Below are positions 1 to 8,773 of a stretch of 64,000 nt of DNA, piece after piece. The stretch lies in NCBI GenBank assembly GCA_041396845.1, contig JAWKXU010000003.1:620001-684000 (forward strand), in the 5' to 3' direction. Source of the DNA: JAWKXU01 sp020446465 (GTDB lineage: Bacteria > Pseudomonadota > Alphaproteobacteria > Sphingomonadales > Sphingomonadaceae). The notes beneath the pieces were generated by a model. It had not been told where the DNA came from. It worked only from the letters and a program-made list of their open reading frames with translations, and ran no database searches. A program made the position numbers and the translations under genes. Within the stretch, counting starts at the first letter, position 1. Every line of letters begins with the position of its first letter.

Positions 1-1053
1 ATGGAAGGCGGGGATGTCGGCCCGCATTGAGACAGGGCCACGAACAAGCGTTGCCTCACCATCCAGCGATGCAGCCATGTCACGCAAAGGACACGCACTG
101 TCATCCAATGCCACCCAGACGAGACCGCCACCCCAGCCCATTGCCCAGTCAATGTCCCACTCGCCAAGCCGGGTAATCAGATCGGGCGCCTTGCGCGCCG
201 GTAAATGCACGCGCCACAGGACTGATCCTGCAAGGCCGGACCCAGTGGATGCTTGCTTCCAAAAAAGATCGGCTGACTGGTCATCCAAAGGGTGCAATTC
301 ACACATGTCGCGCAGCAGGGATGGGAGCGCATTGCAGCGTGCAGCGACAGACGGTTCAAACCCTTCAATCCTGAAAATGGTGGAACCACTGGACAAGTGC
401 GCCGCAGCCGAAATGTTGGCATTGCTGCCAAGCGCACGCGCCATTGCCACATGCGCCGTGGACGAGGCCAGTCCTTCGGCAACCAATGTCACCGTTTGCC
501 GGGGCTTCGGCAAGACCTTGATCGTCAGTTCGGTTAACGCCGCAAGACGCCCCCAACTCCCCGCCATCAGTTTGGGAAGGTCGTATCCCGTCACATTCTT
601 CACGACTTTCGCGCCACCGACAAACTGCGTGCCCCGGCCCGAAATTGCCGTAAACCCAAGCAGGTGATCCCTTGCCCCTCCCGCAGTAACCCGGCGAGAA
701 CCAGCCACGCCTGCGGCCATCACACCGCCAATCGTCGAAGCGCCTGACGGTTGTCCATAAACCGGCCCGTGGTCAAAAGGCTCAAACGCCAGCATCTGTC
801 CTTCTGCCGCAACCAGCGCTTCAACCTCGGCGAGAGGAGTCCCCGCAAGCACTGTCAGCACAAGTTCCGCCGGGTCATAGTCAACAATGCCGCTTAATCC
901 CCCAAGGCATACCTTCGTGCACTCCACAGGCGCACCAAAGTCGGCCTTGCTTCCCCCGCCGACTATTGCAAGCCTGCTGCCATCCTCTACAGCCTTGCCG
1001 ATAATTTCGGACAAATCCCGTGCATCGCGTGGTTCAAATCTGGTCATCGACAT
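1..1053 (-). CDS. glcE: Glycolate oxidase FAD-binding subunit GlcE (3' end beyond the window)
   Basis: Probable second flavoprotein subunit of glycolate dehydrogenase, which oxidises glycolate to glyoxylate at the membrane together with GlcD and the iron-sulfur subunit GlcF. The reading frame is open on the minus strand from 1053 to the window edge. It has a FAD_binding_4 (PCMH) fold, with the flavin-binding stretch GQPSGASTIGGVMAAG and then VKNVTGYDLPKLMAGSWG, which is typical of GlcE. The first ATG overlaps the glcD stop as TGATG (translational coupling); a second ATG at 1047 is equally possible. The C-terminus lies outside the window. The order glcD-glcE is the standard one, so glcF is expected next to the left. 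Confidence 0.85.
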   Translation of the reverse strand, partial: MSMTRFEPRDARDLSEIIGKAVEDGSRLAIVGGGSKADFGAPVECTKVCLGGLSGIVDYDPAELVLTVLAGTPLAEVEALVAAEGQMLAFEPFDHGPVYGQPSGASTIGGVMAAGVAGSRRVTAGGARDHLLGFTAISGRGTQFVGGAKVVKNVTGYDLPKLMAGSWGRLAALTELTIKVLPKPRQTVTLVAEGLASSTAHVAMARALGSNANISAAAHLSSGSTIFRIEGFEPSVAARCNALPSLLRDMCELHPLDDQSADLFWKQASTGSGLAGSVLWRVHLPARKAPDLITRLGEWDIDWAMGWGGGLVWVALDDSACPLRDMAASLDGEATLVRGPVSMRADIPAFH

Positions 1054-2546
1054 CAGAAACGCGGCAATTCGGGAAAGGGCACGGCACCGTGATGCACGTG
1101 CATCCGGCCAAGTTCGGCGCAACGGTGAAGTGTCGGGAATACCTTGCCGGGATTAAGCAGGAGTTCGGGATCGAAAGCGCATTTGACGCGCTGCTGTTGC
1201 TTCAGGTCTTCCTCGCTGAACATTTCCGACATGAGGTCGCGCTTTTCAATCCCCACCCCATGCTCACCTGTCAGAACACCTCCAACTGCAACACAAAGCC
1301 GCAAGATATCGCTGCCGAATGCTTCGGCCCGGTCCAGTTCGCCGGGAACATTGGCATCATAAAGAATAAGGGGGTGCAGGTTGCCATCACCGGCATGGAA
1401 TACATTGGCGACACCAAGCCCGTATTCTTCCGACAGTTCCTTCATGCGTTTCAACACATCAGGCAGACGTCGCCGCGGAATGGTCCCATCCATGCAATAG
1501 TAATCCGGCGATATGCGGCCCACGGCAGGAAACGCCGCCTTGCGGCCGGCCCAGAACGCCAGCCGTTCCTCCTCATCGCGTGAAACCCGCGTTGTGCTCG
1601 CCCCGTTACCATCGGCAACGCGCACGATCTCTTCGATAAGGTGATCGCATTCCGCAGCGGGTCCATCGACTTCCGCGATAAGCAATGCCTCGACATCAAG
1701 AGGATAGCCCACATTCACAAAGTCTTCTGCCGCATGGATGGCGAGGCGGTCCATCATCTCCAGCCCTGCCGGGATGATGCCTTCTGCAATGATCCGGGCA
1801 ACAGCAGCGCCAGCACTTTCGGCGTCCGGAAAGCCGACCAGGACGGCGCGCGCCGTCTCAGGCTTCGGCAAAATCCGGACTGTGACTTCGGTAACAACAC
1901 CAAGCAGCCCTTCCGACCCGACAAGCAGCCCCAGAAGATCAAGCCCGCAAGTATCCATGTACCTCCCGCCCAGACGAACGACTTCGCCATCCATCAGAAC
2001 CACTTCCACGCCGAGCACATTGTTGGTGGTTAGGCCGTATTTCAGGCAATGGACCCCGCCTGAATTTTCAGCGACATTGCCCCCGATGGAACAGGCAATC
2101 TGGCTGCTGGGGTCCGGGGCATAATAAAACCCCTTGCTTTCAACCGCCTGTGTGATGGCAAGGTTCGTCACCCCCGGCTGCACAACCGCGAAGCGATCTT
2201 CATAGTCGATTTCCAGAACCTTGTTGAATTTGCCCATGCCCAGCAGCACGGCATCCGCCAGTGGCAGCGCGCCTCCCGATAACGATGTACCTGCCCCGCG
2301 CGGAACGACTTTCACATTCTCGGCATGACACCAGCGCAATATGGCAGCGACCTGTTCAACCGTTTCCGGCAATACGACCAGCATCGGCGGCTGGCGATAA
2401 GCGGTCAGCCCATCGGATTCGTATGGGCGCAGGCGATCAGCGTCATCGATGACACTTTCGTCGGGGAGGATATCCCGCATGGCCCTGATGATCCGATCAC
2501 GCTTTGCAAGCGTGTCAGGATCGGGCTTTGGCATGACAATGCTCAT
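1053..2546 (-). CDS. glcD: Glycolate oxidase subunit GlcD (FAD-linked oxidase)
   Basis: Flavin-containing catalytic subunit of glycolate dehydrogenase; 497 residues, the normal family length. The N-terminal FAD_binding_4 domain carries PRGAGTSLSGGALP (about residues 80-95) and the IACSIGGNVAENSGG segment. The C-terminal FAD-oxidase domain contains VFHAGDGNLHPLILYD and ends with the family signature GEHGVGIEKRD. Family members oxidise 2-hydroxyacids such as glycolate or D-lactate. The glcE overlap favours glycolate; a D-lactate dehydrogenase role is the main alternative. The ATG at 2546 is preceded by a GAGGT-like ribosome site. Confidence 0.9.
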   Translation of the reverse strand: MSIVMPKPDPDTLAKRDRIIRAMRDILPDESVIDDADRLRPYESDGLTAYRQPPMLVVLPETVEQVAAILRWCHAENVKVVPRGAGTSLSGGALPLADAVLLGMGKFNKVLEIDYEDRFAVVQPGVTNLAITQAVESKGFYYAPDPSSQIACSIGGNVAENSGGVHCLKYGLTTNNVLGVEVVLMDGEVVRLGGRYMDTCGLDLLGLLVGSEGLLGVVTEVTVRILPKPETARAVLVGFPDAESAGAAVARIIAEGIIPAGLEMMDRLAIHAAEDFVNVGYPLDVEALLIAEVDGPAAECDHLIEEIVRVADGNGASTTRVSRDEEERLAFWAGRKAAFPAVGRISPDYYCMDGTIPRRRLPDVLKRMKELSEEYGLGVANVFHAGDGNLHPLILYDANVPGELDRAEAFGSDILRLCVAVGGVLTGEHGVGIEKRDLMSEMFSEEDLKQQQRVKCAFDPELLLNPGKVFPTLHRCAELGRMHVHHGAVPFPELPRF

Positions 2547-2853
2547 TTGACCTCAGGCAGCAGCACAAGCCTCGTGTTGCCCGACATGACAGGGAGATAT
2601 TCCCCATCTCTGACGCACATTGCTTGCAACATATCAGCCATCCGCCCTTTCAAATGAACCACCCCTCATTGCCGATAGACGGCCGGTTCAATTCTCAAGC
2701 AGCGATTTGAACTGAGATCAAGGTATCATGACCGTGCCGAAGTTTAAGGTATAAAATTATTACCTCGGTGCCCGAAACCTTTACGGACCGGACGCCATCC
2801 ATTGCAGAAGCACTGCGACCACAATGGATGACGTCCGGTCCACGATAAAATCC
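2547..2853. other. Intergenic region with glcD promoter side and a long hairpin
   Basis: No convincing gene. The right part holds the hairpin listed separately. The left part, next to the glcD start, must carry the glcDE promoter, but I see no clear -35/-10 pair. The tract around 2740-2765 is relatively AT-rich. Confidence 0.5.
2785..2841 (-). terminator. Long inverted repeat downstream of the PEP-utilising gene remnant
   Basis: Two 20-base arms (2785-2804 and 2822-2841) are complementary except for one position, around a 17-base loop. The hairpin starts 12 bases after the stop codon of the minus-strand gene at 2854, as expected for a terminator. The following minus-strand bases (GTAAAGGTTTCGG) are not a good U tract, so it could instead be an mRNA-stabilising or repeat-derived palindrome. 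Confidence 0.5.
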
Positions 2854-3390
2854 CTACTCGGCCGGTTCCAGCTCCTTTGCCTCAGGTGCAAATGTATCGC
2901 TGTCACCATCTTCATGGATGATGACGATCCCCGCATCTCCATCGAGCGTTATCATCGTGCCGTCGGGAACCAGTTGAAGGGCGTTCTCTATCTGGACCCC
3001 CGGCAGGCCATACTCGCGGGCAAGCAGGGCGCCGTGGGATATCAGTCCGCCGGTTTCCAGAACGATGCCGCTGATGACGTTAAACACTGGTGACCAGCCG
3101 GGGTCAGTTGCATGGACAATCAGTATTTCGCCTTTCTTGACTCGTCCAATCTGACTCAGTTCGGGCACAACACGCGCCTTACCCGTAACTTTCCCGACGC
3201 TTGTGGTCTTGCCTTTCAACATGCCGCCTTCGCCGACATCCGGCAAGTCAACCACAGCGGCGCGACCATACTGGAGGTAATGTGACGGCGTGGCCCGACG
3301 CGTGTCGATATCGTGGAAGTTCTTCTTGCGCGCCGCAATCTTGGCCAGCGTCAGGGGGAGGTTGTCAGAGCATTCGAGTGCATCGTAAAG
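2854..3390 (-). pseudogene. PEP-utilising enzyme, C-terminal remnant truncated by IS21
   Basis: About 178 residues of a PEP synthase/pyruvate phosphate dikinase-like protein remain. The swivelling phosphohistidine domain is intact: ETGGLISHGALLAREYGLPG contains the TGGxxSHxAxxARE motif with the phospho-accepting histidine. The N-terminal ATP-grasp region is missing. The open frame continues into the insertion sequence, but that part is IS-encoded. The junction is exactly the IS end at 3391. The sequence beyond the other IS end (5904) does not clearly continue the gene, so a deletion or rearrangement accompanied the insertion. The substrate of the lost enzyme cannot be told. Confidence 0.75.
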
Positions 3391-3502
3391 TGTTGATTTC
3401 CGGTGAGATTTGACCCGGGAGGGGAGATAATTTTCATTGAGATTTGACCCATGTTTGAACGGCTTCCGATCTTTGGATTGGAGGCGACATGGAGTGATCG
3501 AG

Positions 3503-5023
3503 ATGGATTTACTGAGTGTGATCCGGCGCTGGCGTTTTCGCGACAAGCTGCCGATCCGGGAGATAGGGCGGCGCACAGGACTGTCGCGTAACACGATCCG
3601 CAAATATCTGCGCAGCGGCGAGGTGGAACCAGTGTTCAAGGTTCCCGATCGACCGAGCAAGCTGGACCCGTATGCCGATAAGCTGTCAGGCTGGCTGCGG
3701 ATCGAGGCTGGCAAGTCACGCAAGCAACGCCGCACGGTGAAGCAGATGCATGCCGATCTGGTGGAGCTGGGTTTTGACGGATCCTACGGGCGCGTGGCGG
3801 CGTTCGCACGCAAGTGGAAAGCGCAGTTACAGTACGAGCAGCAGACCAGCGGGCGCGGGACCTTTGTGCCGCTGGTATTTGCGCCGGGCGAAGCGTTCCA
3901 GTTCGACTGGAGCGAAGACTGGGCGGTTGTTGCCGGCGAACGGGTAAAGCTGCAGGCCGCGCATACCAAGTTGTCGCACAGCAAGGCGTTCATCGTCAGA
4001 GCCTATCCGCTGCAGACCCACGAGATGCTGTTCGATGCGCTGACACAGGCATTCCGGGTGCTGGGCGGCGTGCCCCGGCGGGGGATCTTTGATAACATGA
4101 AGACCGCCGTTGACCGGATCGGCGCAGGTAAAGTCCGGCAGGTCAACGCCCGCTTTGCCGCCATGGCCAGCCACTATCTGTTCGAACCCGAGTTCTGCAA
4201 CCCGGCTTCCGGGTGGGAGAAAGGCCAGGTCGAGAAGAACGTCCAGGATGCCCGGCGGCGCCTGTGGCAGAAGATGCCGGCCTTTCCCGATCTGGAAGCG
4301 CTCAATGCGTGGCTGGAGGAACGCTGCATCGAGCAATGGAGCCAGGTCCAGCACGGCACATTGCCTGGCACGGTCGCCGATGTGCATGCCGCCGAGCTCG
4401 CCAGCCTGATGGAGATGGGGCGCCCCTTCGATGGCTTTGTCGAGCATACCAAGCGGGTATCGCCGACCTGTCTGGTTCACTTCGAGCGCCACCGTTACAG
4501 CGTGCCAGCCTCCTTCGCCAACCGGCCCGTAAGTCTGCGGATATACCCTGACCGGATCGTCGTTGCCGCCGAAGGCCGGGTCCTGTGCGAACATCAGCGC
4601 ATTATCACCCGGGCGCATCACCTGCGGGGGCAGACGGTTTATGACTGGCGGCACTATCTGGCAGTGATCCAGCGCAAGCCCGGAGCCCTGCGCAATGGCG
4701 CCCCCTTTACCGAGATGCCTGAAGCGTTCCGGCAGCTGCAGACGCATCTTCTCAGGCACCCCGGCGGCGACAGGGAGATGGTCGATATCCTCTCGCTGGT
4801 TCTGCACCACGATGAGCGGGCAGTGCTGTGTGCTGTCGAGCTGGCGTTGGAAGCAGGTGTTCCCACCAAGACCCATATCCTGAACGTGCTGCACAGGCTG
4901 ATCGATGGCAAGGACGGGAACCCACCGAGGATCGATGCCCCGCAGGCGCTGACGCTGCGCCGTGAACCCAAAGCCAATGTCGCCCGCTACGATGCCTTGC
5001 GCGGCAAGGAGGTGCGCGCATGA
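3503..5023 (+). CDS. istA: IS21-family transposase IstA
   Basis: DDE transposase of 506 residues. An N-terminal helix-turn-helix (IREIGRRTGLSRNTIRKYL, about residues 18-36) binds the IS ends. The catalytic core shows FQFDWSEDW, IFDNMKTAVDR and EKGQVEKNVQDAR, supplying the two aspartates and the glutamate. The Mu-transposase-like C-terminal beta-barrel region follows. The start at 3503 (MDLLSVIRRW) is preferred over the upstream open extension because it begins right at the helix-turn-helix, as in the family. The frame is intact and probably functional. Confidence 0.92.
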   Translation: MDLLSVIRRWRFRDKLPIREIGRRTGLSRNTIRKYLRSGEVEPVFKVPDRPSKLDPYADKLSGWLRIEAGKSRKQRRTVKQMHADLVELGFDGSYGRVAAFARKWKAQLQYEQQTSGRGTFVPLVFAPGEAFQFDWSEDWAVVAGERVKLQAAHTKLSHSKAFIVRAYPLQTHEMLFDALTQAFRVLGGVPRRGIFDNMKTAVDRIGAGKVRQVNARFAAMASHYLFEPEFCNPASGWEKGQVEKNVQDARRRLWQKMPAFPDLEALNAWLEERCIEQWSQVQHGTLPGTVADVHAAELASLMEMGRPFDGFVEHTKRVSPTCLVHFERHRYSVPASFANRPVSLRIYPDRIVVAAEGRVLCEHQRIITRAHHLRGQTVYDWRHYLAVIQRKPGALRNGAPFTEMPEAFRQLQTHLLRHPGGDREMVDILSLVLHHDERAVLCAVELALEAGVPTKTHILNVLHRLIDGKDGNPPRIDAPQALTLRREPKANVARYDALRGKEVRA

Positions 5024-5838
5024 GTAGTCTTGGGCGTCATGATCCGGCCAGCGCTGCCGTGGTGGTAATGCTGCGCGGCCTGAAGATGTACGGCATGGCC
5101 CAGGCCGCCGGCGATCTCATCGAACAGGGCGCGCCCGCGTTCAGCGCGGCGGTGCCGATCCTCTCTGGGCTGCTCAAGGCCGAGGTGGCCGAACGCGAGG
5201 TCCGCTCGATCGCCTACCAGATGAAGGCAGCAAGGTTCCCGGCCTACAAGGATCTGGCCACCTTCGATTTTGCCTCCAGCGAAGCGAACGAGGCCATGAT
5301 CCGCCAGCTTCATCGCGGTGAGTTTATCGATGACGCACACAACGTCGTCCTGATCGGCGGGCCCGGCACGGGCAAGACCCATGTCGCCACGGCGCTGGGC
5401 GTGCAGGCTGTCGAGCACCACCGCAAGAAGGTGCGCTTCTTCTCGACCGTCGATCTGGTCAACGCGCTGGAACAGGAAAAGGTGCTGAACAAGGCAGGGC
5501 AACTCGCCGAACGCCTGCTGCGTCTCGATCTCGTGATCCTCGATGAGCTGGGATATCTGCCGTTCAGCCCGTCAGGCGGAGCCTTGCTGTTCCATCTGCT
5601 CAGCAAGCTTTACGAGCGCACCAGCGTCGTCATCACCACCAACCTCAGCTTCTCCGAATGGGCCAGCGTGTTCGGCGATGCCAAGATGACCACGGCCCTG
5701 CTCGACCGGCTAACCCACCATTGCCACATCCTCGAAACCGGAAACGACAGCTTCCGCTTCAAGGCTTCCGCCGCAAACGGCAAACCGAAAAAGGAGACAA
5801 CGCAACTCTTGACCAAAGCCGAAATCAGCGGGCAATAA
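5020..5838 (+). CDS. istB: IS21-family helper ATPase IstB
   Basis: AAA+ ATPase of 272 residues that assembles on target DNA and activates IstA. Walker A is GGPGTGKTH (about residues 112-120) and Walker B is LVILDELGYLP. It is related to DnaC. The start overlaps the istA stop as ATGA, giving coupled translation. The frame is intact to its stop, 65 bp before the right IS end. Confidence 0.92.
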   Translation: MSSLGRHDPASAAVVVMLRGLKMYGMAQAAGDLIEQGAPAFSAAVPILSGLLKAEVAEREVRSIAYQMKAARFPAYKDLATFDFASSEANEAMIRQLHRGEFIDDAHNVVLIGGPGTGKTHVATALGVQAVEHHRKKVRFFSTVDLVNALEQEKVLNKAGQLAERLLRLDLVILDELGYLPFSPSGGALLFHLLSKLYERTSVVITTNLSFSEWASVFGDAKMTTALLDRLTHHCHILETGNDSFRFKASAANGKPKKETTQLLTKAEISGQ

Positions 5839-5903
5839 ATACCCCCGCAACCCGGGTCACTTCTCGATGAAAATCCCGGGTCAAATCTCAGCGGAAATCA
5901 ACA

Positions 5904-6006
5904 ACATAGCCTCAGCAAGGAGCCCCAGCCGACACTTTTTGCGACCCTGCTTGAAATGATGACCGCTGCAATGACTGTTCCTGTGGTGGGCGCGGACGCG
6001 AAATAG
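5904..6006 (+). pseudogene. Possible C-terminal fragment of an unknown plus-strand gene
   Basis: Immediately after the IS right end the plus strand is open for about 34 codons and ends with TAG at 6004-6006. The peptide (ending AAMTVPVVGADAK) looks protein-like, but I recognise no family. It could be the tail of a gene cut by the IS, or chance. Confidence 0.25.
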
Positions 6007-6179
6007 GCAGTAACGATTTTACTCTGACCGCAGCAACCAGAAGAAGTTGCGTATATATGATCTGCCCCCATATCCGCGTACCATCAGCCGAGCAACCTCA
6101 CTCAAATTATCAATACCCTTCGCCCACGGTGCTGGCCAACATCCCGTTGATGTCGCCTGTCACGCTATTTATGGAAACA
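6007..6179. other. Intergenic, nothing recognised
   Basis: No gene, RNA or clear repeat is seen between the IS-flanking fragment and the 3' end of the thiolase-like gene. Confidence 0.4.
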
Positions 6180-7373
6180 TTAACGCGACAGGATGATGGA
6201 CCCGCCATTAGCACCCAGCCCCAATACAGCAGTCATACCCACCTTGGCATTTTGAACCTGGTGGCCTTCAGCTTGCCCGCGTAACTGCCATAGAACTTCG
6301 GCCACCTGAAGCAATGCCTGGGCAGTCGTCGCTTCTCCGAAGGAAAGGAAGCCGCCACTGGGATTGACGGCAAGTTTTCCGCCGATTGCCAGATGCCCGT
6401 TGTCCAGCATCCAGTCTCCCTTTCCCGCTTCGTAAAAACCGAACAGTTCCGGCCAGGCAAGAATATGCCACGCCGAGTTATCCGCCATTTCCAACAAGTC
6501 GACATCTTCTGGCCCGATACCTGCCATTTCGAATGCGCGCCTGACGGCACCGACCACTTCACTGGTGTGGGAGACGCCCTCACGCACAGTGCTGGCTATC
6601 GTAGGGATACGTCGGGCTGGATCACCAAATTGGCCTGACCCGATGGCACAGCCGGCAACCCGCACTGCCGCCTTGCCAGACTTTTGCACGAAATCCTCGC
6701 TGCCAAGAATTACAGCCGCCGCACCGTCACTGACAGGGCATATCTGCAAAAGGTGAAGTGGATCAGCGACCATCGGGGAAGCTGCAATGTCGTCAGCCGT
6801 CAAAGGGTCGCGATAGCGAGCGTAACGATTGCCGCTCGCGTTCTGACGCATCAGTACGGAAGCATTGGCCAGCGTCGCCGCACTGGTCCCATGATCGTGC
6901 TGACGCCGCCGTGCTTCTATCGCCCAATAGGCCGGGTTGGTTGCGCCCATGGCGACCCACCGCAGATAATCGTTATCTGTTCTGTCGTCCTTGCTTCCCG
7001 GCGGGCGGGGGATGAAACCCTTGGGCATACGTTCAGCACCCAGCGCAGCAACAACGTCGTACTGGCCACTGGCAATCAACGAATAGGCTGTTTGCAGGGC
7101 GATCGCACCGGCGGCACAGGCCCCGCCCACATTGATGCAGGGAATGCCCTGTTCGGCGACAGTTTGCACCACCTCATTTGCATGGAGTCCCCAGCCCATG
7201 CCGCCTTCAAAGCGGGAAGACGCAGCGACGAGACCTTCCACCTGTGGCCAGCCTATACCGGCGTCGCCCAGCGCCGCTCCCATGGCTTCGACAGCAAGTT
7301 GCACTTGCGGTTTGTCGGGCCATTTGCCCCATGGATGCGCCCCGGCACCAAGAGCATAGACAGGCCGCATCAT
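6180..7373 (-). CDS. Thiolase-like (SCP-x/Ltp2 type) protein paired with DUF35
   Basis: Thiolase-fold protein of 397 residues in the sterol-carrier/lipid-transfer thiolase group. The nucleophile region reads NVGGACAAGAIALQ, so the cysteine is present. However, the HDxF motif is replaced by MADNSAWH, and the C-terminal GHP histidine region reads GGFLSFGEATTAQ, with Glu in place of His. These changes argue against ordinary thiolysis. In steroid side-chain catabolism such proteins, complexed with DUF35 partners, act as retro-aldolases. The gene overlaps the DUF35 gene upstream (ATGA) and follows two MaoC genes: the MaoC-MaoC-DUF35-thiolase order of a hydratase/aldolase module. The reaction is inferred; the substrate is unknown. 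Confidence 0.75.
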   Translation of the reverse strand: MMRPVYALGAGAHPWGKWPDKPQVQLAVEAMGAALGDAGIGWPQVEGLVAASSRFEGGMGWGLHANEVVQTVAEQGIPCINVGGACAAGAIALQTAYSLIASGQYDVVAALGAERMPKGFIPRPPGSKDDRTDNDYLRWVAMGATNPAYWAIEARRRQHDHGTSAATLANASVLMRQNASGNRYARYRDPLTADDIAASPMVADPLHLLQICPVSDGAAAVILGSEDFVQKSGKAAVRVAGCAIGSGQFGDPARRIPTIASTVREGVSHTSEVVGAVRRAFEMAGIGPEDVDLLEMADNSAWHILAWPELFGFYEAGKGDWMLDNGHLAIGGKLAVNPSGGFLSFGEATTAQALLQVAEVLWQLRGQAEGHQVQNAKVGMTAVLGLGANGGSIILSR

Positions 7374-7807
7374 CCAACTCCCACTGGCGCAAACTTGTAT
7401 GTCGCCACAGCGCCCCTCTCCGGATCATCGAAAAGTGGTTCTGTAACAACCTGCAGGGACATGCCGATTTCCAGTTCGTCTTCTTCAACGCCTGCCAACA
7501 TGCCCATCACCCGCACGCCTTCGCCCATGTCGACAAGGCCAAGAACGTATGGCTTCCAGTTACGCATCCGAAACAACGCAGGCGGCTGATAACGCTGTAT
7601 CGTGTAACTGTAGAGCGTACCCTCGCGTGGCAGTGTTTCAGGCCTTAACACCTTTGTCTGACAGGCCGGGTTCGGGCATGAAGCCATCTGCGGGAAATAG
7701 AGTGTGTTGCAACCATTGCAGCGCGAACCCAGCAAATGTGTTCCGTCCGCTCCCTCTTCCACCAGGCCATCGACCACAAAGGACAATTCAGCACCTGTCA
7801 CGACCAT
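7370..7807 (-). CDS. DUF35 OB-fold/zinc-ribbon partner of the thiolase-like protein
   Basis: Small protein of 145 residues. The N-terminal rubredoxin-like zinc ribbon has CNGCNTLYFPQMASCPNPAC, and an OB fold follows. DUF35 proteins have no known activity alone; they form tight complexes with SCP-x-like thiolases or aldolases and can help bind the acyl-CoA. Start and stop overlaps with its neighbours support cotranslation with the thiolase-like protein. It lies 3 bp after the MaoC gene stop. Confidence 0.82.
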   Translation of the reverse strand: MVVTGAELSFVVDGLVEEGADGTHLLGSRCNGCNTLYFPQMASCPNPACQTKVLRPETLPREGTLYSYTIQRYQPPALFRMRNWKPYVLGLVDMGEGVRVMGMLAGVEEDELEIGMSLQVVTEPLFDDPERGAVATYKFAPVGVG

Positions 7808-7810
7808 GCC

Positions 7811-8341
7811 TCACAGTGAAAGAATATCGCGCGTTTCGCGGAAATAAAGCGTACCCGTTGCCACGTCTTCCACTTCGACAGAATGCCGAACATACCGACG
7901 ACCGCGCTTTTCAAACTTGTCTATTGCCCTGGTTGTGATCCGCACCGTCGCACCGACTGGAATCGGCTCCAGCATTTCGGAATCATGGAATGTATGAATC
8001 GATCCGATCGCAAAAGGCTTCGTGTGGTCAAACTGCACTGACAGAACGAAATGAGACACCAGAAGCGGCGGAACGATAGCTCCGCCGAACGGTGATTCCC
8101 CTTCGATATGCCAGGTGTTCATCCGCCAGCCTTCGTACCAGGGGTTATAGTCCTCAACCGGATCAAGATACAGGATCACCAGTTCAGGGGTGATATGCAG
8201 TTCGCGCGAAAGTTCGTCACCGATCTCGACCATATCCCAATATGGCTTGGAATCCTGCTCCAGACCTTCAATGAAATCACGGGTTTGGGCTTTCTGCACA
8301 GACGACTGTGGAACCAGAGTAGCCGATTTTACTGCGCTCAT
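7811..8341 (-). CDS. MaoC-family hotdog protein (FAS1-type dehydratase domain)
   Basis: Hotdog-fold protein of 176 residues related to MaoC N-terminal dehydratase domains. Recognisable parts are the substrate-side segment DPVEDYNPWYEG, GGAIVPPLLVSHF and the terminal strand pair. It lies 3 bp downstream of a second MaoC-like gene. Two small MaoC proteins encoded side by side often form a heterodimer in which only one subunit carries the Asp/His dyad (the ChsH1-ChsH2 principle). The canonical DxxPxH motif is not evident here. Proposed role: hydration of an enoyl-CoA before retro-aldol cleavage by the next gene products. Confidence 0.7.
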   Translation of the reverse strand: MSAVKSATLVPQSSVQKAQTRDFIEGLEQDSKPYWDMVEIGDELSRELHITPELVILYLDPVEDYNPWYEGWRMNTWHIEGESPFGGAIVPPLLVSHFVLSVQFDHTKPFAIGSIHTFHDSEMLEPIPVGATVRITTRAIDKFEKRGRRYVRHSVEVEDVATGTLYFRETRDILSL

Positions 8342-8344
8342 CGA

Positions 8345-8773
8345 TCAGACTCCTATATCCGCTTCAACCCATCCGACTGTCTTCTTTTCACCTGCTTCGT
8401 TTTCAGCCCAGACATCAGCCTTGAACCGGAAGCCTTTTCCCTTGGGCGTCTTTTCTGTGATGACCCCACCCGTCACGATGACTTCATCAGCGAGGGTGGA
8501 CGCGATATATTTGCAAACGATCCGCGCATTTTTGAACATGGCGGCCCCAAAGTGGTTAACACACATCTCTGAAATATAGGCAGAAGACATCTCGCCTGTC
8601 TGAATCGGGTTTTCGAGGCCCGTCGAAGCTGCATATGCGGGATCCCAGTGATTGGGATTGAAACGACCCCACACCCGGCTGCCCATAAGCTGGATCGCAG
8701 CCTTCTTCTTGATCGGTTGCAACGCATAACCCACCGGCGTTTCTGGTGTGATCCGCAGGGACTCCAAATCCAT
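8345..8773 (-). CDS. MaoC-like hotdog protein, first gene of the operon
   Basis: Short hotdog protein of 142 residues, with VWGRFNPNHWDPAYAAST near the N-terminus and ISEMCVNHFGAAMF in the middle. It probably forms the partner subunit of the neighbouring MaoC protein in an enoyl-CoA hydratase. The ATG at 8773 is preferred to an 18-codon longer version because a GGGAGAG ribosome site lies about 8 bp upstream of it. It is the first gene of the operon 8773-6180; the AT-rich region upstream should hold the promoter. Confidence 0.65.
   Translation of the reverse strand: MDLESLRITPETPVGYALQPIKKKAAIQLMGSRVWGRFNPNHWDPAYAASTGLENPIQTGEMSSAYISEMCVNHFGAAMFKNARIVCKYIASTLADEVIVTGGVITEKTPKGKGFRFKADVWAENEAGEKKTVGWVEADIGV

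Larger units (their letters stand above)
3391..5903 (+). mobile_element. Complete IS21-family insertion sequence
   Basis: A 2513-bp element bounded by 26-bp terminal inverted repeats that begin TGTTGATTTCCG and differ at one position (3391-3416 against 5878-5903). A further internal copy of TGAGATTTGACCC lies at about 3438-3450, as is usual for the multiple terminal repeats of IS21. It carries istA and istB with a 4-bp overlap. No target duplication is visible: the left flank ends CGTAAAG and the right flank begins ACATAGC. This suggests that a deletion, inversion or homologous recombination has followed the insertion. Confidence 0.9.

Noticed and set aside
3827..4894. Minus-strand open frame of 355 codons inside istA
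   Set aside because: Antisense shadow of the transposase gene; GC-rich sequence leaves the opposite frame open.
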